NCBI GenBank assembly: GCA_039683515.1
Contig: JBDKRG010000025.1
Span: 1-50,389, forward strand
From: JAJFUE01 sp039683515
Lineage (GTDB): Bacteria; Sumerlaeota; Sumerlaeia; MVZB01
DNA length: 50,389 bases
Direction of reading: 5' to 3'
The position numbers and the translations under genes were made by a program. Positions 1 to 8,524 of this stretch are shown here, in pieces. The first letter of the stretch is position 1. Each line of letters begins with the position of its first letter. The notes beneath the pieces are model-generated. The model was not told the DNA's origin and ran no database searches. It saw only the letters and a program-made list of their open reading frames with translations.

Positions 1-2
1 AC

Positions 3-1199
<1,197 letters not shown>

Positions 1200-1224
1200 T
1201 TCGATGACCCAAGCTTGAACCCAC

Positions 1225-1261
1225 CGGCCCCGGTCAAACGCGATCGGGGCCGATTCTTTTT
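1225..1261 (+). terminator. Intrinsic terminator 1 after rpoD
   Basis: An 8-bp perfect stem (CGGCCCCG at 1225-1232, CGGGGCCG at 1245-1252) is followed by ATTCTTTTT. It lies 25 nt after the rpoD stop codon. Confidence 0.85.
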
Positions 1262-1270
1262 GCCGGGAAC

Positions 1271-1295
1271 GCCGATCTCACGATCGGCATTTTTT
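1271..1295 (+). terminator. Intrinsic terminator 2 after rpoD
   Basis: A second hairpin (GCCGATC, loop TCAC, GATCGGC at 1271-1288) is followed by ATTTTTT. The tandem terminators insulate rpoD from the next gene. Confidence 0.88.
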
Positions 1296-1355
1296 CGTGC
1301 ATTTCTTTCCTAAAGAAACTAGCTTTTCTCCATGCCTCTGACCAAGGAGATGGTG

Positions 1356-2246
1356 ATGTCATTCTGGAAATGGCTTTTCGGCAAGTCGAGGTTATCCCCG
1401 GGCCGGGAGCAAGGGGAGCGCGGGGAACGCCCCTCGGACGACGGCCCTTCACTCGAGCAGCACCTCGACTACCTGAACTCGCTGAGGCTTCCCGCGATCG
1501 CGCTGTCACCAACCGACGGCCCGGTCCTCAGCCGGATCGGCGGCCTCCCGTCGCTCCCCGATGGCGTCCCATGGCCGGAGTGGAACGGAAAACCCCTGGC
1601 GTTCCTCTGCCAGTTCGACCTCTCCGAGATCCCAAACTACTGCGACCGCAACGGCCTCCCCCAAACGGGGATGCTCTATTTCTTCTACGCCCAGGATCAG
1701 GATACGTGGGGCGGCGACCCGAAGGATAAGGGGAGTTGGCGCGTGATATATGCGGCGGCGGCCGTCAACGGCGCGCCACGCCCGGCGCCCGCGGCCCTGG
1801 ACAAACACTGCGTCTTTGAGGAAAAACCGGTCGCGTTCGTCTCAGTCGAGACCTACCCGGATTGGCAGGACGATCGAGTCGAGGCCCTCGGCCTGAGCGA
1901 CAAACAAAGCGACCAATACTTCGACCTTTGCGCGAATGTCTTCAAGGACGTTCCCGCTCATCATCTCTTTGGATATCCTGCCCCCGTTCAGGACAATGAC
2001 ATGGATCTCGATTGCCAGCTCGTTGCGAACGGCATCGACCTTGGCGGCCCCGCCGGGTTTCAGGACCCGCGCAGGAAAGAACTTGAACCCGGCCGCCGCG
2101 ACTGGATCCTGCTTCTTCAGCTCGACACCGACGACGACACGCACATGATGTGGGGCGACGCCGGCATGCTCTATTTCTGGATCAGGAAGCAGGACCTGCA
2201 AGCGCGCCGCTTCGACAGGTGCTGGATGATCCTCCAGTGCGGCTAA
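1356..2246 (+). CDS. YwqG/DUF1963 family protein
   Basis: This 296-residue protein belongs to the YwqG (DUF1963) family, whose biochemical role is not established. Family features are the early segment SRIGGLPSLPDGVPWPEW, the 'LAFLCQFDLSEIP' strand, the 'GMLYFFY' strand, and the C-terminal 'LLQLDTDDD...MMWGDAGMLYFWI' motif. I place the start at the ATG at 1356 because AAGGAG at 1344-1349 is well spaced for it; an in-frame ATG at 1332 precedes that ribosome binding site. The N-terminus (MSFWKWLFGK) is hydrophobic and basic, with no clear signal peptide. It is followed 30 nt later by two co-directional membrane proteins and may share a transcript with them. Related beta-rich families occur in polymorphic-toxin immunity loci, but no toxin gene is visible here. 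Confidence 0.85.
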   Translation: MSFWKWLFGKSRLSPGREQGERGERPSDDGPSLEQHLDYLNSLRLPAIALSPTDGPVLSRIGGLPSLPDGVPWPEWNGKPLAFLCQFDLSEIPNYCDRNGLPQTGMLYFFYAQDQDTWGGDPKDKGSWRVIYAAAAVNGAPRPAPAALDKHCVFEEKPVAFVSVETYPDWQDDRVEALGLSDKQSDQYFDLCANVFKDVPAHHLFGYPAPVQDNDMDLDCQLVANGIDLGGPAGFQDPRRKELEPGRRDWILLLQLDTDDDTHMMWGDAGMLYFWIRKQDLQARRFDRCWMILQCG

Positions 2247-2276
2247 GTGAGTAGGTCAACAGGGGGACGCTTACGG

Positions 2277-2987
2277 ATGCTCACGTTTCAGGACATCCTC
2301 ATTTTCTCGGGGTGTTTCGGTTTTATCGTATTGCTTATGGCCGCGTTCCGGAATTTTGGCCTGTTTTCCTACCCGATGGCCATTTCCCTGAGGCGCTGGT
2401 GGCCGGCGTGGTTTGTGTTCTACTCGCTTCTGCTCACCGGCTCGATCGCCGTTTTGGTCGCGTCTTTCTACACCGGCCCAATGTCGAGCATGAATCGAGG
2501 CCTCGCGATAGCGTATCTGGGCATATTTTCTTTGCACGTGATCTGGTTCTGGCTGGTGCTCTTCACCAACCAGCCGCGCGAACAATTCGAATTCGAATGC
2601 CCCGACATGGATTTTTACGCCCGCAGGGATTATTGCAGGCAACTCGCCGCGGGCTTGACCAGGCAGATCGAGCTGGACATCTTCCGCAAATCCAGCCGCA
2701 GCCGCGCCTACCGGCTGCTTCTGGTCAACCGGCAATCCTTTTTCGGGATCATGGATCCTTATGGCGTGCTTCTCGAAGCTCCCCGCGACGAGATTGTGAT
2801 CCGGGTCCATTGCATCAGTTTCAACACCAGCACCGGTAAAGAGCTTGATTGCGAGAGATCCATGACCAAGCTCAACTGCGTGCAGGTTGCCGATGCCCTG
2901 TCCCAACTCGGCGCGCGGATCGACATCCAGGCCGTTTATCGAAAACTTGGCATGGTCGACGAAGAGTCCGTCGAAGCCCCCGTATGA
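2277..2987 (+). CDS. Two/three-TM membrane protein, paralogue A
   Basis: I do not recognise a family for this 236-residue protein. The N-terminal half has hydrophobic helices (FSGCFGFIVLLMAAF, FVFYSLLLTGSIAVLVASFY, LGIFSLHVIWFWLVLF). The C-terminal half is soluble alpha/beta (from about residue 110) and ends near 'DALSQLGARIDIQAVYRKL'. The ATG at 2277 has AGGGGGA at 2261-2267; an upstream in-frame GTG at 2247 has no comparable site. It shares the block 'RRWWPAWF.FYS.LL.GS.A.LVAS' and a matching C-terminal layout with the next gene, so the two are tandem duplicates. They are coupled by an ATGA overlap. Expression and protein are credible; function is unknown. Confidence 0.75.
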   Translation: MLTFQDILIFSGCFGFIVLLMAAFRNFGLFSYPMAISLRRWWPAWFVFYSLLLTGSIAVLVASFYTGPMSSMNRGLAIAYLGIFSLHVIWFWLVLFTNQPREQFEFECPDMDFYARRDYCRQLAAGLTRQIELDIFRKSSRSRAYRLLLVNRQSFFGIMDPYGVLLEAPRDEIVIRVHCISFNTSTGKELDCERSMTKLNCVQVADALSQLGARIDIQAVYRKLGMVDEESVEAPV

Positions 2988-3688
2988 CCCCGACGCCATC
3001 CGAGATCCTTGCGCTTGCCGGAGCAGCCGGAACCATTTTTGTCTGCTTGAGTGCGGTTCGACTGCCTGGCTGTTTCTCGTTCCCGATGGCGATCGTCCTG
3101 CGGCGCTGGTGGCCCGCGTGGTTTTGGTTTTACTCATGCCTGCTGTACGGCTCGCTGGCCGCGCTCGTCGCGTCGCTCCTTATTTTTCCCATTCCAAAAA
3201 CGATTTATGTTCTCGCGCCGCCCGCGATCCTCCTGAACCTGATGTACGTGTTTTTCTTCCACGTCGCCCGGACGCACCCGCAGCCGTGCGACACGATCGA
3301 ACTGCGCTGGCCCGGCATGGAATTCCGAGTGCGCCGTCTGTGGGCGAGAATGTTCGCCGCCGCCCTCGCCGAGAAACTCCCGCTCGAAATCTTCCGGAGC
3401 GCCAGGCGCGCCGGCGCCGACATGATCCTGCTGGTCGACCGCCGGGTTCTGCCCGATGACCATTCGTGCGCCGTGATCCTCGAGACGCCGCGCGACGGCG
3501 ACCTCATTCGCGTTCGGTGCGCGGCTTACTGCATGTCGAGCCGCTGGAGTCCGCCATGGGAATCGCTGGGATACCGGATCCGCTGCCGCGACGTCGCGCG
3601 CGTCCTCAACCACGCCGGCGCCCACATCGAAATCGAGGCCCTCAGCAAAACACTGCGCCTGTCCTACATCGAAGAATACGATTCGTGA
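2984..3688 (+). CDS. Membrane protein, paralogue B of the upstream gene
   Basis: This 234-residue membrane protein is homologous to its upstream neighbour. Both carry PMAI.LRRWWPAWF.FYS near residue 37, two to three hydrophobic helices, and a C-terminal domain with 'LETPRDGDLIRVRC' (paralogue A: 'LEAPRDEIVIRVHC') and 'VARVLNHAGAHIEIEALSKTL' (A: 'VADALSQLGARIDIQAVYRKL'). The ATG overlaps the stop of paralogue A (ATGA, 2984-2987), which decides the start and implies translational coupling. The pair plus the DUF1963 gene looks like a small accessory operon. Function unknown. Confidence 0.75.
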   Translation: MTPTPSEILALAGAAGTIFVCLSAVRLPGCFSFPMAIVLRRWWPAWFWFYSCLLYGSLAALVASLLIFPIPKTIYVLAPPAILLNLMYVFFFHVARTHPQPCDTIELRWPGMEFRVRRLWARMFAAALAEKLPLEIFRSARRAGADMILLVDRRVLPDDHSCAVILETPRDGDLIRVRCAAYCMSSRWSPPWESLGYRIRCRDVARVLNHAGAHIEIEALSKTLRLSYIEEYDS

Positions 3689-3735
3689 CCGTTCATCGCC
3701 CGGCATCAAGAATCGCAAACCAAATATGGCTAAAT

Positions 3736-3810
3736 GAATTTCAGTTCGGAGTTCAAGCTTTAGTTTGCTCTTAAAAAGCAAGCTGAAGCTTGAACTCCGA
3801 ACCGAAATTC
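3736..3810. repeat. REP-like inverted pair (copy 1)
   Basis: Two head-to-head copies of a palindromic unit. The forward arm is 3736-3769, with core TTCAGTTCGGAGTTC; the reverse arm is 3778-3810, with GAACTCCGAACCGAA. The same unit borders the RAYT gene at 6336 and recurs upstream of panC. It sits between convergent genes, where the hairpin could also help end transcription. Confidence 0.85.
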
Positions 3811-3879
3811 CATCTTCTTATATTTTGGTTTTCAGTAAGTCGAGCCGCATGACCCATAAGACCCATGAAAAATTTTGGT

Positions 3880-5760
3880 CTACTTCACGTTCTTGACCGA
3901 AACGTAATTCCCCTTCGGATCGAACGTAAAGACCTGGTTGAGGATCTTCTTGTCCTTGCCCCAGATGGTGGCCTCGGCCTTGTAGCGGATCGAGCAGTTG
4001 CCGTTGGCTTCCTTGACCGGCTCGCCCCACTCGAGCGTCTTGCGTGAGGTGATGTCGCGGTAATTCGACTTGAAGAAGTTCTCGACGAGCCCCTGCATCG
4101 ATTCCTTCGAGCCCATCTCCTTGCCCTTGAGATCGACCGGTTTTGCGCCAAGCTTTTGGTTGGGCGCCAACTTCTCGGATTTGACGTATTCGCCCTTGGC
4201 GTCGAATGTGAACGCCTCGTCGATCAGCATGACGTCCTTGTCCCAGATCGTCGCCTCGTACTTGTAGCGGATCGTGTGCGTGCCGTCGGCGTTCTTGACG
4301 GGCTCGCCCCACTCGATCGTCTTGCGCGCGGTGATGTCGCGGTAGTTTTTGCTGAAGAAATCCTCGACCAGGTCCTGCATCCCCTGCTTGCTGTTCACGT
4401 CCTTGACGGGCGCCGTCTTTTCTTTCGGGTAGCCCTCGACCTTGTTCACGCTCACGAATTTGCCGTCTTTGTCGAACGTGAACACCTCGTTGCTGACGAT
4501 CTTTTTCTTGTCCCAGATCGTTGCCTCGTACATGTAGCGGATCGAGCGGTTGCCCTGGGCGTCGGTTTCGACGTCGCCCCATTCGCGCGATTTCTTGGCT
4601 GTGACGTCGCGGTAGTTGTGCAGGAAGAAATCCTCGACGCGCCCCATCATCTCGGCTTTGGCGGGGTCGATCTTTTTCTCCGCGTCGCCCTCTTTCGCCT
4701 GCGCGCCGGAGATCGAGAGCACGCACGCCATGAGCAGGATGCCCATGCACGCCGCGATCGGCCATGCGCGGTTGATCCGCACCGATTCGTTGGAATGAAT
4801 CCCGAGAATCCTCAAAACGCGCCGCTTGAGATCGGCGCCTCCTCCAGTTGCAGCCAGTGCCATTGCCGTGATCCTTTCCGCAGCCTGTTGATTCAGCTCC
4901 GCGATGCGAAGCAGGGAATCGGCGTAGGCGGCGCTTTTTGCTCCGGCCGCGAGCACAAGGTCGTCGCACGCCAATTCGCGTTCGATTCGGATCCGGCGCG
5001 AAATCACCCACACCGCCGGATTGAAGAAAAACAGCGATTCGATAAACCTTTGCGCGAGGTTCACCCCGTGATCGCGCCGCCGCAGGTGCGCCAGCTCGTG
5101 CATGAGCAGCAGCTCCACCTGCTCGGCGCTGAGGCCGTTCATGAGGCTCAGCGGCAGCAGGATCATCGGGCGCACGACCCCCACCACCGTCGGCACGCAG
5201 ACCCGTTCGCAATACGCGATCGCGGGCTGCGCGCGCAGGCCGATCGATTGCGTTGCGCGGGCGAGCAAACCCGCGGTTTGGGTGTCGTGAACGGGCAGCG
5301 CCTTTTGGCGCAGGCGCACGCCGCCGCGAAGCGCGAAGAGCAGATGGGCGATCATCGCGATCACGCCCGCGATGTAAACCGCGACGCAATGCGGCGCGTA
5401 ACGGCAGAGCGCGAATCCGGCGAACGGCCTCACGTCCGGCGTCGAATAGCGCAATGACGGATCCGGTTGCGCCGCGCCCGCCGCCGGCTCGGGTTGCGGC
5501 GCGATCTGCGCCCGGATGATCGCCTGTTCCGCGATCATCTCGGACGTGATCGAGCGGCTGAGCCACGCGAACGTGCCGATCGCGCTCGCGACCATCAAGC
5601 CCAGCGCGCAGACGTGGACGCCGTAGCGCGCCCGCGCCGCCGAGCCCCTCAGGGCCGCGCCGATCGTAAGGGCGGCGAGCGCGATCGCGCCCGCCTGCCA
5701 CAGCGAATGCGCCAGCGTCAAAGCCACCCGCACGCACGCGTCGGATTCAAAGAAACCCAT
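3880..5760 (-). CDS. BlaR1/MecR1-type M56 metalloprotease with three C-terminal sensor-like repeats
   Basis: This 626-residue membrane protein is an M56-family signal-transducing protease, expected to inactivate the BlaI-type repressor encoded next to it. Residues 1-150 contain transmembrane helices. The zinc site is HELAH at 221-225, with the downstream ERELACDD at 260-267 supplying the third ligand. A further helix lies near 335-351. In place of the penicillin-binding sensor of true BlaR1, the extracytoplasmic part consists of three tandem ~65-residue units (about 375-440, 464-528, 558-624). Each has the pattern 'FF..NYRD(V/I)T.(K/R)K..EWG', then 'IRY..EATIW' and 'FTFD..G..V'. The gene starts 21 nt downstream of the repressor stop, as one operon. 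The ligand is unknown; beta-lactam sensing is not supported. Confidence 0.9.
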   Translation of the reverse strand: MGFFESDACVRVALTLAHSLWQAGAIALAALTIGAALRGSAARARYGVHVCALGLMVASAIGTFAWLSRSITSEMIAEQAIIRAQIAPQPEPAAGAAQPDPSLRYSTPDVRPFAGFALCRYAPHCVAVYIAGVIAMIAHLLFALRGGVRLRQKALPVHDTQTAGLLARATQSIGLRAQPAIAYCERVCVPTVVGVVRPMILLPLSLMNGLSAEQVELLLMHELAHLRRRDHGVNLAQRFIESLFFFNPAVWVISRRIRIERELACDDLVLAAGAKSAAYADSLLRIAELNQQAAERITAMALAATGGGADLKRRVLRILGIHSNESVRINRAWPIAACMGILLMACVLSISGAQAKEGDAEKKIDPAKAEMMGRVEDFFLHNYRDVTAKKSREWGDVETDAQGNRSIRYMYEATIWDKKKIVSNEVFTFDKDGKFVSVNKVEGYPKEKTAPVKDVNSKQGMQDLVEDFFSKNYRDITARKTIEWGEPVKNADGTHTIRYKYEATIWDKDVMLIDEAFTFDAKGEYVKSEKLAPNQKLGAKPVDLKGKEMGSKESMQGLVENFFKSNYRDITSRKTLEWGEPVKEANGNCSIRYKAEATIWGKDKKILNQVFTFDPKGNYVSVKNVK

Positions 5761-5781
5761 CGCCGCCCCTCCGCGCCAAGG

Positions 5782-6165
5782 CTAAATTTCATCCTTCATC
5801 TTTCGATCGATGATCGCCCTGAGCTCGGCCAGTTCGCCGCCGTCCAGCCCCTTCGTCTCGATGAGGTTGAGCATCACCGCCGCGGCCGAGCCGTCGAACG
5901 CGCGGTCGACGAGGTCCGAGAGCATCTGCTTCTTGGTCGCCTCGGCCCGGACGCGCGCCTTGTAGCGGTAGCCCTTGCCCTCCTTCGTCCGCGCCAGGTA
6001 GCCCTTCTCCGTCATGATGTTCATGATCGTGATGACGGACGAGTAGGCGAGGTCGCGCTCGAGCCGGTCGCGAACCTCCTGGACGACGAGCGGCCCGTCG
6101 CGCCACAGGATCTTGAGGATCTCCAGCTCCAGCTCGGTCGGGTGGGTCGAAGCAGGCCTGGCCAT
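5782..6165 (-). CDS. BlaI/MecI/CopY family transcriptional repressor
   Basis: This 127-residue winged-helix repressor is of the Penicillinase_R family. The N-terminal DNA-binding domain starts 'PTELELEILKILWRDGPLVVQEVRDRL' and continues 'YSSVITIMNIMTEKGYL', the usual recognition-helix and wing region. The C-terminal half (from about residue 80) is the dimerisation segment, which in the family carries the site cut on induction. It is first in the operon with the M56 protease. Two 16-bp palindromes 50 bp apart lie directly upstream (6186-6251) and are the likely autoregulatory operators. Length and architecture are normal for the family. Confidence 0.95.
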   Translation of the reverse strand: MARPASTHPTELELEILKILWRDGPLVVQEVRDRLERDLAYSSVITIMNIMTEKGYLARTKEGKGYRYKARVRAEATKKQMLSDLVDRAFDGSAAAVMLNLIETKGLDGGELAELRAIIDRKMKDEI

Positions 6166-6185
6166 GTCAAAGCCTCCGCTGAATC

Positions 6186-6251
6186 TTTTAATGAATTAAA
6201 AATATCACCGTTGCCCGACCCGGGTCAAGAAGTAATTTTAAAAAATTAAAA
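6186..6251. promoter_or_regulatory. Two operator-like palindromes upstream of blaI-type gene
   Basis: TTTTAATGAATTAAAA (6186-6201) is a perfect 7-2-7 palindrome. TTTTAAAAAATTAAAA (6236-6251) is the same site with one arm mismatch. Their starts are exactly 50 bp apart, and they straddle the region where the reverse-strand promoter must lie. This fits dimer binding by the adjacent repressor, although the sequence differs from the classical BlaI operator. Confidence 0.7.
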
Positions 6252-6270
6252 GCTGCGCGGGTGCAGAGTC

Positions 6271-6306
6271 GGAATTTCGGTTCGGAGTTCAAACTTTAGT
6301 TTGCTC
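6271..6306 (+). repeat. REP-like unit, left flank of RAYT gene
   Basis: Single forward unit with core TTTCGGTTCGGAGTTC followed by AAACTTTAGTTTGCTC, ending 30 bp before the transposase start. An inverted copy lies just after the gene. Confidence 0.85.
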
Positions 6307-6335
6307 TATGTTGCGTTATCTGGTTTTCTTCGGGC

Positions 6336-6941
6336 ATGTATGACTGGCGCAAACTGACCCCTGAAATACGTCGGCGGATCATGGTCAATCGGCGCATCAA
6401 GAGACTGCCGATGCATAGCCCGCCACACGAGAATCGCGGTTTTCGCGATTACCACAACAGCGCGGCCTGCTATGAGCACCGCCATTACATCGGCCATTCG
6501 CCGGACCGGATGGCGTCTTTCGAGGCCGACCTCCTCGCCGTTTTCGAAAAGCAATCCGACTTTGTCCACGCATGGTGCGTGTTGCCGAACCATTATCATG
6601 CCTTGATCCGATCGGCTGACGTGGAAGCGACCCTCAGTCAACTCGGTGAACTGCATGGGCGCTCTTCGTTTAACTGGAACGGGGAGGAAAACACCAGGGG
6701 CCGAAAGGTCTGGTATAACGCGGTCGACCGCGCCATTCGATCGGAGCGGCATTTCTGGGCGACCTTGAATTATGTCCACCACCAGCCGGTGCATCACGGG
6801 TACACGGCAAAATGGCAGGAATGGCCATATTCCAGCGCGGCGGATTATCTGCGCAGGGTTGGCGAGACGCGAGCCCGGGAGATTTGGAAGGAATACCCGC
6901 TCGACGATTATGGCAAGGGTTGGGATGATGGGGAGATGTGA
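6336..6941 (+). CDS. REP-associated tyrosine transposase (RAYT, Y1/HUH family)
   Basis: This 201-residue single-strand transposase is related to IS200/IS605 TnpA. The N-terminus (MYDWRKLTPE...HSPPH) matches the RAYT subgroup. The HUH metal site is H86-Y-H88 in 'VLPNHYHALIRS'. The likely catalytic tyrosine is Y146 in 'NYVHHQPVHHGY', followed by the conserved 'WPYSSAADYL'. The gene is flanked by REP-like palindromes in inverted orientation, and further pairs occur at 3.7 and 27.7 kb, so it probably mobilises or maintains them. The reading frame is intact with all expected motifs, so it may be active. Confidence 0.92.
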   Translation: MYDWRKLTPEIRRRIMVNRRIKRLPMHSPPHENRGFRDYHNSAACYEHRHYIGHSPDRMASFEADLLAVFEKQSDFVHAWCVLPNHYHALIRSADVEATLSQLGELHGRSSFNWNGEENTRGRKVWYNAVDRAIRSERHFWATLNYVHHQPVHHGYTAKWQEWPYSSAADYLRRVGETRAREIWKEYPLDDYGKGWDDGEM

Positions 6942-6948
6942 TCGATCG

Positions 6949-7034
6949 GCAAACTAAAGTTTGAACTCCGAACCGAAATTCCATCCCCTTACGTTGGGAG
7001 TCGGAATTTCGGTTCGGAGTTCTTTAGTTTGCTC
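6949..7034. repeat. REP-like inverted pair, right flank of RAYT gene
   Basis: The reverse unit (6949-6982) mirrors the left-flank copy. The forward unit (7003-7034) has the same core but lacks five bases (CAAAC) between the two halves. The spacer is 20 bp. Confidence 0.85.
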
Positions 7035-7067
7035 TCGCCAATTTCTGACTGATTCCCCGCCGCTTTC

Positions 7068-7094
7068 ATGCTACCTTGGTCTGTCTGGTAGCAT
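7068..7094. promoter_or_regulatory. Inverted repeat upstream of NtrC-family regulator
   Basis: ATGCTACC (7068-7075) and GGTAGCAT (7087-7094) form a perfect 8-11-8 inverted repeat ending 26 bp before the GTG start. It could be an operator for the regulator or a leader hairpin; the sequence alone does not decide. Confidence 0.5.
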
Positions 7095-7120
7095 TTCTGG
7101 CCTATAGAGGTGTTCGCGCC

Positions 7121-8524
7121 GTGAATAAGCCTGCCATTCTGGTCATCGACGATGAGTCCCATCTGCTTCGATTTTTCGAGTACAACATCCGCGACCTGGG
7201 GTTCGAGGCCGTGACGGGGGAGTCCGGCGAGGACATGCGCCGCCTCATGGGCGAGGGCCAGTACGCGACCGTCCTGCTCGACATGATGCTCCCCGACGCC
7301 AACGGCCTGGACCTGCTCACGGAGCTGCACCAGGCCTGTCCCGACCTGCCCGTCATCATGATCACCGCCTACGGCACGATCGACAAGGCGGTCGAGGCGA
7401 TGAAGCGCGGCGCGTTCGATTTCCTGACCAAGCCGGTCGACATCGACCGGCTGAACGCGGTCCTGCGGCGCTCGGTCGAGCAGTTCCAGCTGCGCAGCGA
7501 GGTCCGCACGCTGCGCCGCAAGCTCGAGCCCCCGCGCGAGTTCCACGGCATGGCCGGCAACTGCCCGGAAATGCTCGAGATTTACTCGAAAATCGAGTCG
7601 GTCGCGCCGACGACCGCGACGGTGATGGTGACCGGCGAGAGCGGCACCGGCAAGGAGCTCGTCGCCCGCGCGATCCACGCGCTCTCGGGCCGCGCCAAGA
7701 AGCCGTTCGTCGCGATCAACTGCGCCGCGATCCCGCGCGACCTGCTCGAAAACGAGCTGTTCGGCCACGAGCGCGGCTCGTTCACCGGCGCCGTCGACTC
7801 GTACAAGGGCTGTTTCGAGCGCGCCCACGAGGGGACGCTCTTCCTCGACGAGATCGCCGAGATGGACCTGGGCCTCCAGGCCAAGCTGCTGCGCCTGATC
7901 CAGGAGCGCGTCTTCTACCGCATCGGCGCGACCAGCCCGGTCAAGGTCGACGTGCGCATCCTGTCGGCGACCAACCAGGAGCCCTCCGAGGCGGTCGGGG
8001 GCGGCCGGTTCCGCGAGGATCTTTTCTATCGGCTGAACGTCGTGCGCCTGCACCTGCCCGCCCTGCGCGAGCGGCGCGAGGACATCGGCCTCATCGCCGC
8101 CAAGTTCCTCCTCGAGCTCTCCGACGCCAACGGCCGCAACTTCCACGGCTTCGACCTCAAGGCCCTGCGCGCGATGGAGCGCTACCAGTGGCCCGGCAAC
8201 GTCCGCGAGCTGCGCAACGTCGTCGAGCAGATCGTCGTCCTCCACGACGGCGACCGCGTCACGTTCGAAATGCTCCCCGACTTCATCCGCGCGGCGCGCG
8301 CCGTCGCCCCGGAGGCCGGCTCGGCCCAGGCCGTGGCCCTGAATTCGCAGCCGGACATGCCGATGACGCCCGAGATGATCCAGCCGTTCTGGCAGACCGA
8401 GCGCGACCGCATCCAGAACGCCCTTGACCTGTGCTCGGGCAACGTCCAGGAGGTCGCGCAGCGGCTCGAGATCTCGCCCGCCACGCTCTACCGCAAGATC
8501 GAAAAATACGGGCTGGTGAAATGA
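7121..8524 (+). CDS. NtrC-family sigma54-dependent response regulator
   Basis: This 467-residue activator has the order receiver, AAA+, Fis-type HTH. The receiver is complete (D10/D11, phospho-acceptor D54, K104). The AAA+ domain has Walker A TGESGTGKE near 171-179, Walker B 'GTLFLDEIAEM' and the arginine region 'FREDLFYRLNV'. The sigma54-contacting loop reads GSFTGA (219-224) instead of the usual GAFTGA. The HTH is 'VQEVAQRLEISPATLYRKI'. I use GTG 7121 because AGAGG lies 10 nt upstream and the receiver begins at once. The stop overlaps the glnD start (ATGA), so a nitrogen-related role is plausible. No cognate histidine kinase is adjacent. Confidence 0.9.
   Translation: MNKPAILVIDDESHLLRFFEYNIRDLGFEAVTGESGEDMRRLMGEGQYATVLLDMMLPDANGLDLLTELHQACPDLPVIMITAYGTIDKAVEAMKRGAFDFLTKPVDIDRLNAVLRRSVEQFQLRSEVRTLRRKLEPPREFHGMAGNCPEMLEIYSKIESVAPTTATVMVTGESGTGKELVARAIHALSGRAKKPFVAINCAAIPRDLLENELFGHERGSFTGAVDSYKGCFERAHEGTLFLDEIAEMDLGLQAKLLRLIQERVFYRIGATSPVKVDVRILSATNQEPSEAVGGGRFREDLFYRLNVVRLHLPALRERREDIGLIAAKFLLELSDANGRNFHGFDLKALRAMERYQWPGNVRELRNVVEQIVVLHDGDRVTFEMLPDFIRAARAVAPEAGSAQAVALNSQPDMPMTPEMIQPFWQTERDRIQNALDLCSGNVQEVAQRLEISPATLYRKIEKYGLVK

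Noticed and set aside
4156..5457. Forward-strand frame opposite the M56 protease
   Set aside because: Antisense shadow; the reverse strand encodes HELAH and three conserved repeats.
3880..6165. Reading the BlaR1/BlaI pair as beta-lactam resistance
   Set aside because: There is no beta-lactamase gene nearby and no penicillin-binding sensor domain in the protease.
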